Assembly: GCA_902478725.1 (NCBI GenBank)
Contig: CABSMD010000157.1
Coordinates: 1-6,258, forward strand
DNA: 6,258 nucleotides
Direction: 5' to 3'
Source: an uncultured Clostridia bacterium
Lineage (GTDB): Bacteria; Bacillota; Clostridia; HGM11514
Position 1 is the first letter of the stretch; each line of letters begins with the position of its first letter. Below the pieces are notes generated by a model that was given only the letters and a program-made list of their open reading frames with translations, was not told the origin of the DNA and searched no databases. Below, piece after piece: positions 1 to 6,258 of this stretch. The position numbers and the translations under genes were made by a program.

Positions 1-570
1 GACAGTGCTATAATTGTTTTCTACATATTCTATAACCGGACTTATTTTCCGAATCAAGGTATTCTCCAATTCGTCGTTATCAATAGAAAAAATCCGGTTC
101 CTGCTGAAAAATCCCAGCAATGCATAAAGCCATGATTTTAAATACAATTCATATCCTTTGTCCTGCGTTCGGTACTCTTCCAACACCTTATCCAGTATGC
201 CGTTCAGTTCGCGGTATACCGGATTGTCAGAATCAAAAAGGTAATATTCCTTTTCACTTTGACGCATCATTTTAAACAAATAGCTGTCATAGGATTGCTT
301 TGGGTTTAGCTGCACCAGAAGGATCTGAGTAGCATCTTCGACAGAGGTGGTCTCGTGTGGGGTACGGGGACCGATAAAGACAATATCGCCTGTTTTCCCT
401 GTAAAGACTGTGTCGTTTACATCAAATCTCATCTTTCCCTGCATAACCTTTACCAATTCGATCTCATTATGAAAGTGTTTATTGGAACCAATCCAGGTGC
501 GTTGACTGTTACCGATAGAGATATAAACACGTACCCCGGGAATGAAACTCTTGATTAATTCCTCTTTCAT
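1..570 (-). CDS. AraC-family transcriptional regulator, N-terminal part (3' end beyond the window)
   Basis: The minus-strand frame is open from ATG at 570 to the left edge (190 codons, no stop). Residues about 11-95 look like the cupin-type sugar-sensing domain of AraC/XylS regulators. H32, H34, E38 and G45 fit the first cupin motif (HxH, three residues, E, six residues, G), and the GDIVFIGPRTPHE stretch at 61-73 fits the second. Residues about 96-170 are mostly helical linker. Residues 176-190 (ISPVIEYVENNYSTV) resemble the first helix of the AraC DNA-binding domain, so the window ends just where the two helix-turn-helix motifs should start; about 90-100 residues are missing. The start is supported by GGAGAG five bases upstream. 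The gene is divergent from the glycosidase gene, so it probably controls that gene in response to a released sugar. The family is clear; the ligand, and whether it activates or represses, cannot be read. Confidence 0.9.
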   Translation of the reverse strand, partial: MKEELIKSFIPGVRVYISIGNSQRTWIGSNKHFHNEIELVKVMQGKMRFDVNDTVFTGKTGDIVFIGPRTPHETTSVEDATQILLVQLNPKQSYDSYLFKMMRQSEKEYYLFDSDNPVYRELNGILDKVLEEYRTQDKGYELYLKSWLYALLGFFSRNRIFSIDNDELENTLIRKISPVIEYVENNYSTV

Positions 571-575
571 TTGTT

Positions 576-581
576 CTCTCC
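576..581 (-). promoter_or_regulatory. Ribosome binding site of the AraC-family regulator
   Basis: On the minus strand GGAGAG lies five bases before the ATG at 570. It supports that codon as the start; no in-frame upstream ATG has a comparable site. Confidence 0.7.
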
Positions 582-585
582 AATG

Positions 586-600
586 TTTATATTGTATAAA
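586..600. repeat. Palindrome TTTATA-TTG-TATAAA, possible operator or regulator promoter
   Basis: A perfect 6-base inverted repeat with a 3-base centre lies 16 bases upstream of the regulator start codon. Read on the minus strand it contains TATACAAT, a plausible -10 element (TACAAT at 591-596). A protein bound here would cover that element, so it could serve autoregulation. AT-rich DNA yields short palindromes by chance, so the evidence is weak. Confidence 0.3.
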
Positions 601-641
601 AACCAGTTAATATAAGACTATCTTTTTAGCTTTTATCATTT

Positions 642-647
642 TATAAT
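642..647 (+). promoter_or_regulatory. Candidate -10 box (TATAAT) for the large surface protein gene
   Basis: A perfect TATAAT lies 61 bases before the plus-strand ATG, giving a leader of about 55 bases. The hexamer 17 bases upstream (TATCTT at 619-624) is a poor -35 match, so the promoter may need an activator. In AT-rich DNA the match could be accidental. Confidence 0.35.
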
Positions 648-696
648 TTAAATATACCATGGGGTAGGCAAAAAATCAAGCGAATTTTGAGAAGGG

Positions 697-701
697 GGAG
701 G
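697..701 (+). promoter_or_regulatory. Ribosome binding site of the large surface protein gene
   Basis: GGAGG, inside a longer GGGGGAGG run, sits seven bases before the ATG at 709. This is a near-ideal Bacillota Shine-Dalgarno sequence. It fixes the start and places the signal peptide directly at the N-terminus. Confidence 0.85.
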
Positions 702-708
702 ATGTAAA

Positions 709-792
709 ATGAAAAGAAAAGTTATTTCTCTATTTTTGGCATTTACTATGGTTCTGTCTCTGGTCAGTGCATGGGGATTGGCGGTGTCAGCG
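709..792 (+). other. Sec signal peptide
   Basis: Residues 1-28 have a basic start (MKRK), a hydrophobic core (residues 5-24) and an AVSA end with small residues at -1 and -3, so signal peptidase I cleavage is likely after A28. There is no lipobox cysteine, so this is not a lipoprotein. Confidence 0.88.
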
Positions 793-3700
793 ACCGAGGA
801 AAGCGCAAAATATCTGACACTCAAGAAAACAGGACAATCTGCACCTGCTATCGACTACTATATCACAAAGGTTCTGGGGCAATACAAGGATAGTACCTAC
901 GATGCCGTTACGCTTGAGGCAAAGCTCAGGGTCGATGACATATCGGCCGGGGACGGCATATTAATGCAAAAAAATTGGGCTAATTACGGATACCTGAGAG
1001 CAGATGGGGCGGACGGACTGAAGTTTGTAGTTAATGGAGCCGACGTGACGGATGCCGCGACAGGGAGTTCCATACCGGCTAGTACAGAGCTGGGCGGAAT
1101 GAAGCTGGGGGAATGGTATACCTGGACGTTTGAAATGGCTATGAAATCTCCTTATTCCTCAAAGGTAACGATCGTTAACACAGAAACCGGCACTGTGGTT
1201 GCAAGTGCGGTGTGGGCCGGCGGTTCGATCGGAAACATGGGCTTTACGCTCAGAGCGAACACCTCGGCGACTCTTTTGGTGAAGGATATTGAACTTAACA
1301 GCGTAACGGGAGACCAAAAGACGCTTATTGAAAAGAGGGAGTACAGGGATAAGCCCGCCGGAGCATATACCGCGTATGGGGACGTTGATAGCGTGGCAGG
1401 TCTTGGCGGGAACAATACAGCTACCTTGGTTGAGCTTGAAACGGAGCCTTCCAAAGAGGCCAACGTGACCTATTCGGTCGGTACGGGCGGCAAGTTACTC
1501 AAGAACGGTACGGCGGTCGGTGCAAGCGAAACCCTTGCATATGGAAAGTATACCTATGTCGTCACACCCGATGAAGGCTATAAGGTAGATAAGGTAACCG
1601 TAACCAGTGGCGGAAATGCGAGCAATCCCGCCTTGGGTGCGGACAATTCCTTTGAAGTGACGATCGGTGCTGATACTTCTATTGCGGTGGCTTTTGTTTC
1701 GGATAGCGGTTCAGAGGGACCGGTAGAAACGGTATTGGATACCAGAAATTTTGAATCGGCGCAAGTCGATACGGCCTATACCGATAGCGTTGGATTGGGT
1801 TCTGTTGCCGGTGCGGCAACCGCGATGATACGCGGTAACGACACCAATAAATATCTGGAACTCAGTCAGACCAAGACAGGCAACAAAATCTTTTACTATG
1901 CGATCAAGGGCTTGGCAAATTATGCGAAGGATTATGACATGCTGGTAATGGACACGAAAATGAAGCTCGGTGAACTGTCTGGTGGTGCCGGAATCAAAAT
2001 TTGGACATGGGCACAGTCAATGGGGTATTTTTCGCTTAATGAATCAAAGGTAAAATACAACAGTATTTCGACCGACATAGGTACAGACGAATGGTTTCAA
2101 TGTAAGCTCACGTTTGATTTTCTCAATTCCAAACTGAAACTTGCAATTTACGATAAAGACGGTAACAAAAAAGGTGAGGAAACCTGCGACTATCTTGCTA
2201 ACAATGCCGGTAATTTTGCCTTTGAATTTGATGCAAACACTACCGGAACGTTCTGCTTAGATGACATTGTTTTAACAGGAGTGAAGGGCGGACAGGTAGT
2301 TGGACCGGTCATAGATCAAAGGGAGTTTTTTGTTGCGGCAAACGGCAGCGATTCCAATGACGGTAGTAAGGATAAGCCGTTTTTGACGATCGAACAGGCT
2401 AGGGATACAGTGAGAAGGGCATTGGCAAACCCCAAGCTGGAGGAAGGACCGATCACGGTCAATATTCGCGGTGGAGTGTATCAGATCAATGATACCATTT
2501 CTTTCAGTGCCGCTGATTCCGGGACAGAAAAGAATCCGGTCATCTATCAGGCCTATCAGGATGAGGAAGTCAGGTTTATGGGCGGTATTAAGGTGTCGTC
2601 AGATAAGATCGTACCGGTACAGGACGAAGAAATCTTAAAGCGTGTGATTGACCCGACAGCAAGAAAAAATTTGGTGCAGGTTGATCTGGGAGCTTTGGGA
2701 ATCAACGAGATACCCGCTATTGACGATCATGGTTTTGGAGGCAATATGCCTGCTTCCTTCCAGAATTACAGACCCTTCGAGGTGTATTTCAATGGTTCGG
2801 CGCTGACAAAATCACGTTACCCGAACGATGAGCCGGGAACGGGGTTTTTGAGGACAGGAAATGTAATAACAGTAGGTTCGACTACTGATCCGTTTACTAT
2901 TGAATACGAGGATCCGGATAACAGGAGTTCATTATGGGATATGTCAAAAGTGAAGGATTTATACATATCCGGTTTTATCGGCAATGATTGGGCGGGTGTT
3001 ACGCACCGTGTTGCCTCCATCAATCAAGAGAAGAAGACGGTTACCTCCGTATACGGCACGACCTATCCGGCAACGCCAAAGCACAGACTGTATTTTTGGA
3101 ATCTGGTCGAAGAAATTGATATGCCGGGTGAAAGCTACATAGACCGTGATAAAAAGATTATATACTTCTATCCGCCTGCAGATACGCAGAATGCCGAGGT
3201 CACGGTTGCGACTTCCGATAAGGTCATGTTTAACCTTGTCGGCTGCAAGAACATCACGTTGAAAGGATTCACCTGTGATACCTCGAGAAACAGGTTGATC
3301 AATATTAGCAGTGGTGAAAATGTTACAGTCGAAGATTGTATCTTAGCGCGCGGTTCATCAAACGCAATAGCTGTCAATGGAACAAATTGCTCCATAAGGG
3401 GATGCCATATCTATGAGATGGGAAGAGGCGGAATCAATGTCAGTGGCGGTGATAAAGCGACATTAACGCCGGCTTCAAATGTAATTGAAAATAATCGTAT
3501 TCACAGCTTTAACCGGGTATATAATTCATCTGTTCCGGGCATTTCGATTACAGGTGTGGGACAGATTGTCAGACATAACGCTGTTTACGATGCGCCCCAT
3601 ATTTTGATTCAGCTCACAAATGCGCCCGACACTTTGCTGGAATACAATGAGATTTACAACGGCGTATTGGAAGCGTCTGATATCGGCGCAGTCTATTGGG

Positions 3701-6258
3701 GACGTACTCCAGAGGACTTTGGCCTTGAGATCAGGTATAACTATTTCCATGATATTGGCAATAAATACGGCGGATACGGACAGCAAAGTATCTTTTATGA
3801 TGATGGCACGATCGGCCCCTATGTACACGGCAACGTGTTTTACCGCGGCACGCTTACGGCAGATCAGGGAGGTAACTCGAACAGCAGTTTTGTTATCAAG
3901 ACGCATGGTGGCCAGTATGGCCGCGTAGAAAACAACATCTTTATTGATGCCCCGCTTGCGTTGCGTATCCAGCCTTGGAATAGTGCGGGATCGGGGAACA
4001 AGCAGACAAGATGGTGGACGTGGATGCAGGCTACGGTGAATCCGATGAATACGATCATAAGCAAGCCTTGGCTGGATCACTACAAAGGAACCCAGTGGGA
4101 GGCCTGCCAGAATGTTTTCAGTGAGGCGTCCTATAATGAATTAATGAAACTTGGAACGCTTAACCCAACACAGTTGACAAAAGATCAGTTGGCCGTTGCT
4201 ATGAAATACGCGCCTGAGACAACGCATACCTTTAAGAATAACCTGACGGTTGGTGTGCCTGGTCGTGAAAACTCGGTGGTATGGGGACTTGTGAACGAGT
4301 CCGATACTATGCGGGTAGACAACTTATCCAATGGCGAGGCTTTGTTCCAAAACTATGACAAAAAAGATTTCAAACTGACAAGCGCAGGTTTGGCTCAGGT
4401 AAAAACAAATATACCGCAGTTCGAGGACATCCCGTTTGAACAGATGGGTCTGTCAAGTGAAGTGGGCGGAAAAGAGCCGACAGCATCCAATCCGTCCATT
4501 CGCGGAAGTGCCATCGCAAACGCTACTCTAACGGCAGAATACCAGTTTGCCGACATGGACGGCGATCTGCAAGGCAACTCTAAAGTCACTTGGTATATCG
4601 GTGACAGTGCTGACGGCGAATTTGAACGGATACCTGGCAAGCAGGGGAAAGAATTGCTGGTAGACAAGATGTATGCCGGTCGCTATATCAAATTTGAAGT
4701 CGTCCCCTATGACCGTAATATGATGTATGGCGAAGCGGTTATGAGCGAACCAAAGGTAGTTTTGGGTGACCCTGATATCAATAAAGCAGAACTGTTAGCT
4801 GCAGTTGATGAAGCGGAACAGTTGATAAAGGATTCCTCGTTTGGTGATGGGATCGGCCAATATCCGTTAGCGGCAAAAGAGTATTTACAGAGTGAGATTG
4901 CGTCTGCCAGAGTGGTACTCGAGAATGAAAAAGCGCTTCAATACATGGTTGATCAGGCGGCTGAAAGAATGAGGCAGATGATTGAACTGTTTTTGACCCA
5001 GAAAAACGCCGGCGAGATCGTTTTGAATGGATATTTGGCTGACACCGAAAACTGGAAAAACAATAATGTCGTGGGACAGCAGGTTGGCGAGCTGAGATTT
5101 GAAAATGAAGGTGTCATCCTTGATTCCCAAGATGTAGGGGGTAGGTACACCCGCACCACCTATATGGCAAACAAGTTTGGCAATGAGATCCTAACATTCA
5201 AGTATAAACTTGAAAATAATTCGCAATGGGCCGGGATATTCTTTAGGCAAATGAATGCCGATACCTTTGGCTGGGACAACAACGCAGGGTTCGGAATTAT
5301 CATTAAAAAAGATGGATTTGAATTGCAGGCCTATCCTAAGCCGAATGGTATCATCGCAACAAAGCCGAATGAGTATACAGATAAGGACGGTTCAAAAAAG
5401 CCTATTTTAGAGGAAGGAAAAGAATATACAGTAAAAGTAGGCGCTTATGATGTTGGCGATAACGTGAAAATTAAGTTTACTATTGATGATATCGTCGTAT
5501 TTGACTTTTTGCATGAGGTGGAAGGGGAACATCCTTTAATTGGACAGGAGGGATATATTTCTTTCTCCATGTTGGCTGGCCAGGCGCACATCATGCCAAT
5601 CTATGCGCACAAAGCAAAGCTGCAGGCAAAACTGGACGAGGTTCAGTCCTTCAGGAAACAAATCTCGGCGGGCTCTGATTATGGACAATATTCACAGGAG
5701 GCATTGAACCATTTTGATAACATGGTCACCTCCGCGCTTGAGATATTTGAGGATAAAAATGCAACGCAGCAGACGATAGATGCGAAGGTAGCCGAACTTG
5801 GCGTTGCCGTGGATCAACTTTCGGATGCGAGATCCAATACCAAAACGATTACCAATGATATGACGGTCGATCTACTGTATGATCTGTCTGAATCGATTTT
5901 CTATGTGAGGAATACGGCGCATAATGTGCTGTTCCAACTGGATAAAGATCAAAAACAGCCGTCGGTCAGGATTGAAGCCGATGGGACGATTGGTACTGTC
6001 AAGATGGAAATCCCATATGGGACGTCTCTATCGGCGAACGGAGTCTGGTCGGGGGCAATCAAGGCGCCGACTGTCTCGGATACTGCCAGTGTTTCAGTTA
6101 GCGGAAAGATAAGCGCGGTGATATCCACTGTGCCGGCAGGTGAAATGGCTTTTTCGGATCGGGCGATCAGAATTATTCTGCCTGGTCAAAAGGGTAAGAC
6201 GGTTGGTTATGTAGAAAACCGTTCTTTGAAAAGGGTTACAAAGATACTATCTGCTGAC
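709..6258 (+). CDS. Giant secreted multi-modular protein with GH141-like beta-helix glycosidase core (3' end beyond the window)
   Basis: The frame is open for 1850 codons from ATG 709 to the right edge. Modules by residue: 1-28 Sec signal peptide; about 33-200 concanavalin/LamG-like; 253-331 bacterial-repeat beta module; 342-525 second concanavalin-like; 538-1248 right-handed parallel beta-helix resembling GH141; 1255-1352 Ig-like; 1354-1433 FIVAR-like helices; 1434-1635 third concanavalin-like; 1636-1712 second FIVAR-like; 1713-1850 a beta module recalled from large Bacillota surface proteins, cut by the edge. The beta-helix core alone accounts for about 710 residues, close to a stand-alone GH141 enzyme, so the rest is accessory. 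The protein should act outside the cell, probably at the surface, releasing sugar from a complex glycan. Known GH141 activities are alpha-L-fucosidase and xylanase; the substrate here cannot be read. GH120 or a related beta-helix family is the main alternative. The divergent AraC regulator fits substrate-induced expression. Confidence 0.85.
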   Translation, partial: MKRKVISLFLAFTMVLSLVSAWGLAVSATEESAKYLTLKKTGQSAPAIDYYITKVLGQYKDSTYDAVTLEAKLRVDDISAGDGILMQKNWANYGYLRADGADGLKFVVNGADVTDAATGSSIPASTELGGMKLGEWYTWTFEMAMKSPYSSKVTIVNTETGTVVASAVWAGGSIGNMGFTLRANTSATLLVKDIELNSVTGDQKTLIEKREYRDKPAGAYTAYGDVDSVAGLGGNNTATLVELETEPSKEANVTYSVGTGGKLLKNGTAVGASETLAYGKYTYVVTPDEGYKVDKVTVTSGGNASNPALGADNSFEVTIGADTSIAVAFVSDSGSEGPVETVLDTRNFESAQVDTAYTDSVGLGSVAGAATAMIRGNDTNKYLELSQTKTGNKIFYYAIKGLANYAKDYDMLVMDTKMKLGELSGGAGIKIWTWAQSMGYFSLNESKVKYNSISTDIGTDEWFQCKLTFDFLNSKLKLAIYDKDGNKKGEETCDYLANNAGNFAFEFDANTTGTFCLDDIVLTGVKGGQVVGPVIDQREFFVAANGSDSNDGSKDKPFLTIEQARDTVRRALANPKLEEGPITVNIRGGVYQINDTISFSAADSGTEKNPVIYQAYQDEEVRFMGGIKVSSDKIVPVQDEEILKRVIDPTARKNLVQVDLGALGINEIPAIDDHGFGGNMPASFQNYRPFEVYFNGSALTKSRYPNDEPGTGFLRTGNVITVGSTTDPFTIEYEDPDNRSSLWDMSKVKDLYISGFIGNDWAGVTHRVASINQEKKTVTSVYGTTYPATPKHRLYFWNLVEEIDMPGESYIDRDKKIIYFYPPADTQNAEVTVATSDKVMFNLVGCKNITLKGFTCDTSRNRLINISSGENVTVEDCILARGSSNAIAVNGTNCSIRGCHIYEMGRGGINVSGGDKATLTPASNVIENNRIHSFNRVYNSSVPGISITGVGQIVRHNAVYDAPHILIQLTNAPDTLLEYNEIYNGVLEASDIGAVYWGRTPEDFGLEIRYNYFHDIGNKYGGYGQQSIFYDDGTIGPYVHGNVFYRGTLTADQGGNSNSSFVIKTHGGQYGRVENNIFIDAPLALRIQPWNSAGSGNKQTRWWTWMQATVNPMNTIISKPWLDHYKGTQWEACQNVFSEASYNELMKLGTLNPTQLTKDQLAVAMKYAPETTHTFKNNLTVGVPGRENSVVWGLVNESDTMRVDNLSNGEALFQNYDKKDFKLTSAGLAQVKTNIPQFEDIPFEQMGLSSEVGGKEPTASNPSIRGSAIANATLTAEYQFADMDGDLQGNSKVTWYIGDSADGEFERIPGKQGKELLVDKMYAGRYIKFEVVPYDRNMMYGEAVMSEPKVVLGDPDINKAELLAAVDEAEQLIKDSSFGDGIGQYPLAAKEYLQSEIASARVVLENEKALQYMVDQAAERMRQMIELFLTQKNAGEIVLNGYLADTENWKNNNVVGQQVGELRFENEGVILDSQDVGGRYTRTTYMANKFGNEILTFKYKLENNSQWAGIFFRQMNADTFGWDNNAGFGIIIKKDGFELQAYPKPNGIIATKPNEYTDKDGSKKPILEEGKEYTVKVGAYDVGDNVKIKFTIDDIVVFDFLHEVEGEHPLIGQEGYISFSMLAGQAHIMPIYAHKAKLQAKLDEVQSFRKQISAGSDYGQYSQEALNHFDNMVTSALEIFEDKNATQQTIDAKVAELGVAVDQLSDARSNTKTITNDMTVDLLYDLSESIFYVRNTAHNVLFQLDKDQKQPSVRIEADGTIGTVKMEIPYGTSLSANGVWSGAIKAPTVSDTASVSVSGKISAVISTVPAGEMAFSDRAIRIILPGQKGKTVGYVENRSLKRVTKILSAD
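805..1308 (+). other. First concanavalin/LamG-like module
   Basis: Residues about 33-200 are rich in beta strands and show the usual pattern of this fold: EAKLRVDD early, GEWYTWTFEMAM in the middle, and a closing strand LLVKDIELNSV. Such modules often bind carbohydrate. The assignment rests on pattern only; no binding residues can be named. Confidence 0.5.
1465..1701 (+). other. Bacterial-repeat (Flg_new/InlB-repeat-like) beta module
   Basis: Residues 253-331 show the signature of the short surface-protein repeat: a glycine-rich strand (VGTGGKLLKNGTAV), then YVVTPDEGYKVDKVTV, and a closing strand SIAVAFV. The TPDEGYKVDKV motif is typical. It occurs once, between two concanavalin-like modules, and is probably a spacer or adhesion element. 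Confidence 0.6.
1732..2283 (+). other. Second concanavalin/LamG-like module
   Basis: Residues about 342-525 run from VLDTRNFES through TDEWFQCKLTFDF to the closing strand FCLDDIVLTGV. The order of strands parallels the first module, including the WFQCKLTF and LDDIVLTG positions. It probably binds glycan or packs against the enzyme core; the ligand is unknown. Confidence 0.5.
2320..4452 (+). other. GH141-like right-handed parallel beta-helix catalytic core
   Basis: Residues 538-1248. The entry motif FFVAANGSDSNDGSKDKPF followed by LTIEQARDTVRRAL is typical of beta-helix glycosidases of the GH110/GH120/GH141 type, as are NIRGGVY and the SGTEKNPVIYQAY segment. The order SGFIGNDWAG, LYFWNLVEEIDMPGESYIDR, IIYFYPP, LVGCKNITLKGFTCD, GGINVSGGDKATLTP, HNAVYDAPH, EYNEIYN, DIGAVYWGR, RYNYFHDIG, YDDGT, GNVFYR, ENNIF and final FEDIPFEQMGL follows the GH141 pattern I recall. 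Regular NxI/CxI turns from about 843 to 1080 mark the helix coils. Candidate catalytic acids are D991 and D1031 or D1032. The family call is from memory of motifs, not a search. Confidence 0.7.
4471..4764 (+). other. Ig-like module (DxDGD type)
   Basis: Residues 1255-1352 contain DMDGD (1282-1286), KVTWYIGDSADGEFERIPG and a YIKFEVVPYD strand. This pattern is common in surface proteins of Bacillota, where a short Ig-fold follows a catalytic domain. It is probably a spacer or stabiliser. Confidence 0.6.
4768..5007 (+). other. First FIVAR-like three-helix module
   Basis: Residues 1354-1433 are helical, beginning INKAELLAAVDEAEQLI. A GQYP turn (1383-1386) is followed by a second helix, EYLQSEIASARVVLE, and a third, MVDQAAERMRQMIELF. 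This matches the FIVAR pattern (found in various architectures), usually seen in large cell-wall proteins and glycan-degrading enzymes. Confidence 0.6.
5008..5613 (+). other. Third concanavalin-like (glycoside-binding) module
   Basis: Residues about 1434-1635 include ENWKNNNVVGQQVGELRF, EILTFKYKLENNSQWAGIFFRQM and GQEGYISFSMLAGQAHI. These are the features of the beta-sandwich found in carbohydrate-binding and DUF1080-like proteins. It lies between the two helical modules. Confidence 0.5.
5614..5844 (+). other. Second FIVAR-like three-helix module
   Basis: Residues 1636-1712 repeat the plan of the first: a helix (KLQAKLDEVQSFRKQI), a GQYS turn at 1659-1662, a second helix EALNHFDNMVTSALEIFED, and a third (TIDAKVAELGVAVDQL). 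Sequence identity with the first copy is low by eye, so any duplication is old. Confidence 0.65.
5845..6258 (+). other. C-terminal surface-protein beta module, incomplete
   Basis: Residues 1713-1850 carry ANGVWSGAIKAPTV (1776-1789) and IRIILPGQKGKTVGY (1820-1834). I recall this W-G-I-P and R-I-L-P-G-Q-x-G-K-x-V-G-Y pattern as a recurring module near the C-terminus of large Bacillota surface proteins, often followed by SLH repeats; I have no certain family name for it. The window ends inside it, so the anchor of this protein is not visible. Confidence 0.45.

Larger units (their letters stand above)
571..708. promoter_or_regulatory. Divergent intergenic regulatory region
   Basis: This 138-base stretch between the two start codons must carry both promoters. 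It is strongly AT-rich compared with the genes on either side. It holds the two ribosome binding sites, a TTTATA-TTG-TATAAA palindrome near the regulator, and a TATAAT box on the plus strand. No convincing TTGACA-like -35 hexamer is present on either strand. Weak -35 boxes are what one expects if transcription depends on an activator such as an AraC protein, but this is an inference. I saw no good match to a catabolite-repression cre site. Confidence 0.6.

Noticed and set aside
355..558. Plus-strand open frame of 67 codons opposite the regulator
   Set aside because: It is antisense to the cupin motifs of the AraC-family gene and has no Shine-Dalgarno sequence.
655..666. Short inverted repeat TACC-ATGG-GGTA upstream of the large gene
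   Set aside because: The arms are only four bases long, too short to separate from chance. The ATG at 659 inside it is followed at once by an in-frame TAG and is not a start.
1152..1463. Minus-strand open frame of 103 codons
   Set aside because: It is antisense to the first concanavalin-like module and linker. Its serine- and valine-rich product has no recognisable motif.
3620..3928. Plus-strand open frame of 102 codons in another phase
   Set aside because: It overlaps the conserved DIGAVYW to GNVFYR region of the glycosidase, which is clearly coding in the main frame.
3526..4080. Minus-strand open frame of 184 codons
   Set aside because: It lies wholly inside the beta-helix coding region on the other strand. 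It has no ribosome binding site and its protein, rich in R, I and V without domain motifs, looks like an antisense shadow.
2320..4452. Reading the beta-helix as a pectate lyase or alginate epimerase
   Set aside because: The entry motif with NGSDSNDG and the SGTEKNPVIYQAY, DIGAVYWGR and FEQMGL blocks fit beta-helix glycosidases (GH141/GH120 type) better, and I see no clear calcium-binding aspartate cluster of the lyase type.
4395..5159. Three minus-strand open frames (4395-4667, 4885-5130, 4953-5159)
   Set aside because: All are antisense to the Ig-like, FIVAR-like and third concanavalin-like modules; two of them overlap each other in different frames, as shadows do.

Overview
The window holds two divergently transcribed, incomplete genes separated by a short AT-rich intergenic region. 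On the minus strand, running off the left edge, are the first 190 residues of an AraC-family transcriptional regulator. On the plus strand, from 709 to the right edge, is one uninterrupted reading frame of 1850 codons with neither an in-frame stop nor its own end in the window. It encodes a very large, secreted, multi-modular carbohydrate-active protein. Its core is a right-handed parallel beta-helix that reads like glycoside hydrolase family GH141, a family whose characterised members include an alpha-L-fucosidase and xylanase.

The organism is most likely an anaerobic or soil/gut Gram-positive Bacillota (Clostridia or a Paenibacillus-like lineage). The reasons are the strong GGAGG-type ribosome binding site, the typical Sec signal peptide, the moderate GC content by eye with an AT-rich intergenic region, the FIVAR-like helical modules, a C-terminal module of a kind recalled from large Bacillota surface proteins, and the AraC regulator beside a surface glycosidase. 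Genus cannot be called.

Layout: 1-570 regulator (minus, cut just as its DNA-binding domain begins); 571-708 shared regulatory region with ribosome binding sites for both genes, a 15-bp palindrome and a candidate -10 box on each strand; 709-6258 the giant protein. Its modules in order are signal peptide, concanavalin-like module, bacterial-repeat beta module, second concanavalin-like module, GH141-like beta-helix, Ig-like module, FIVAR-like helices, third concanavalin-like module, second FIVAR-like helices, and a C-terminal beta module cut by the window edge.

Inferred working model: the regulator senses a sugar or oligosaccharide through its cupin-like N-terminal domain and controls the divergent surface enzyme. 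The enzyme would bind plant or host glycan through its accessory modules and cut it with the beta-helix core. There is no CRISPR array, RNA gene, insertion sequence or phage gene in the window. The most unusual thing here is the architecture of the big protein.
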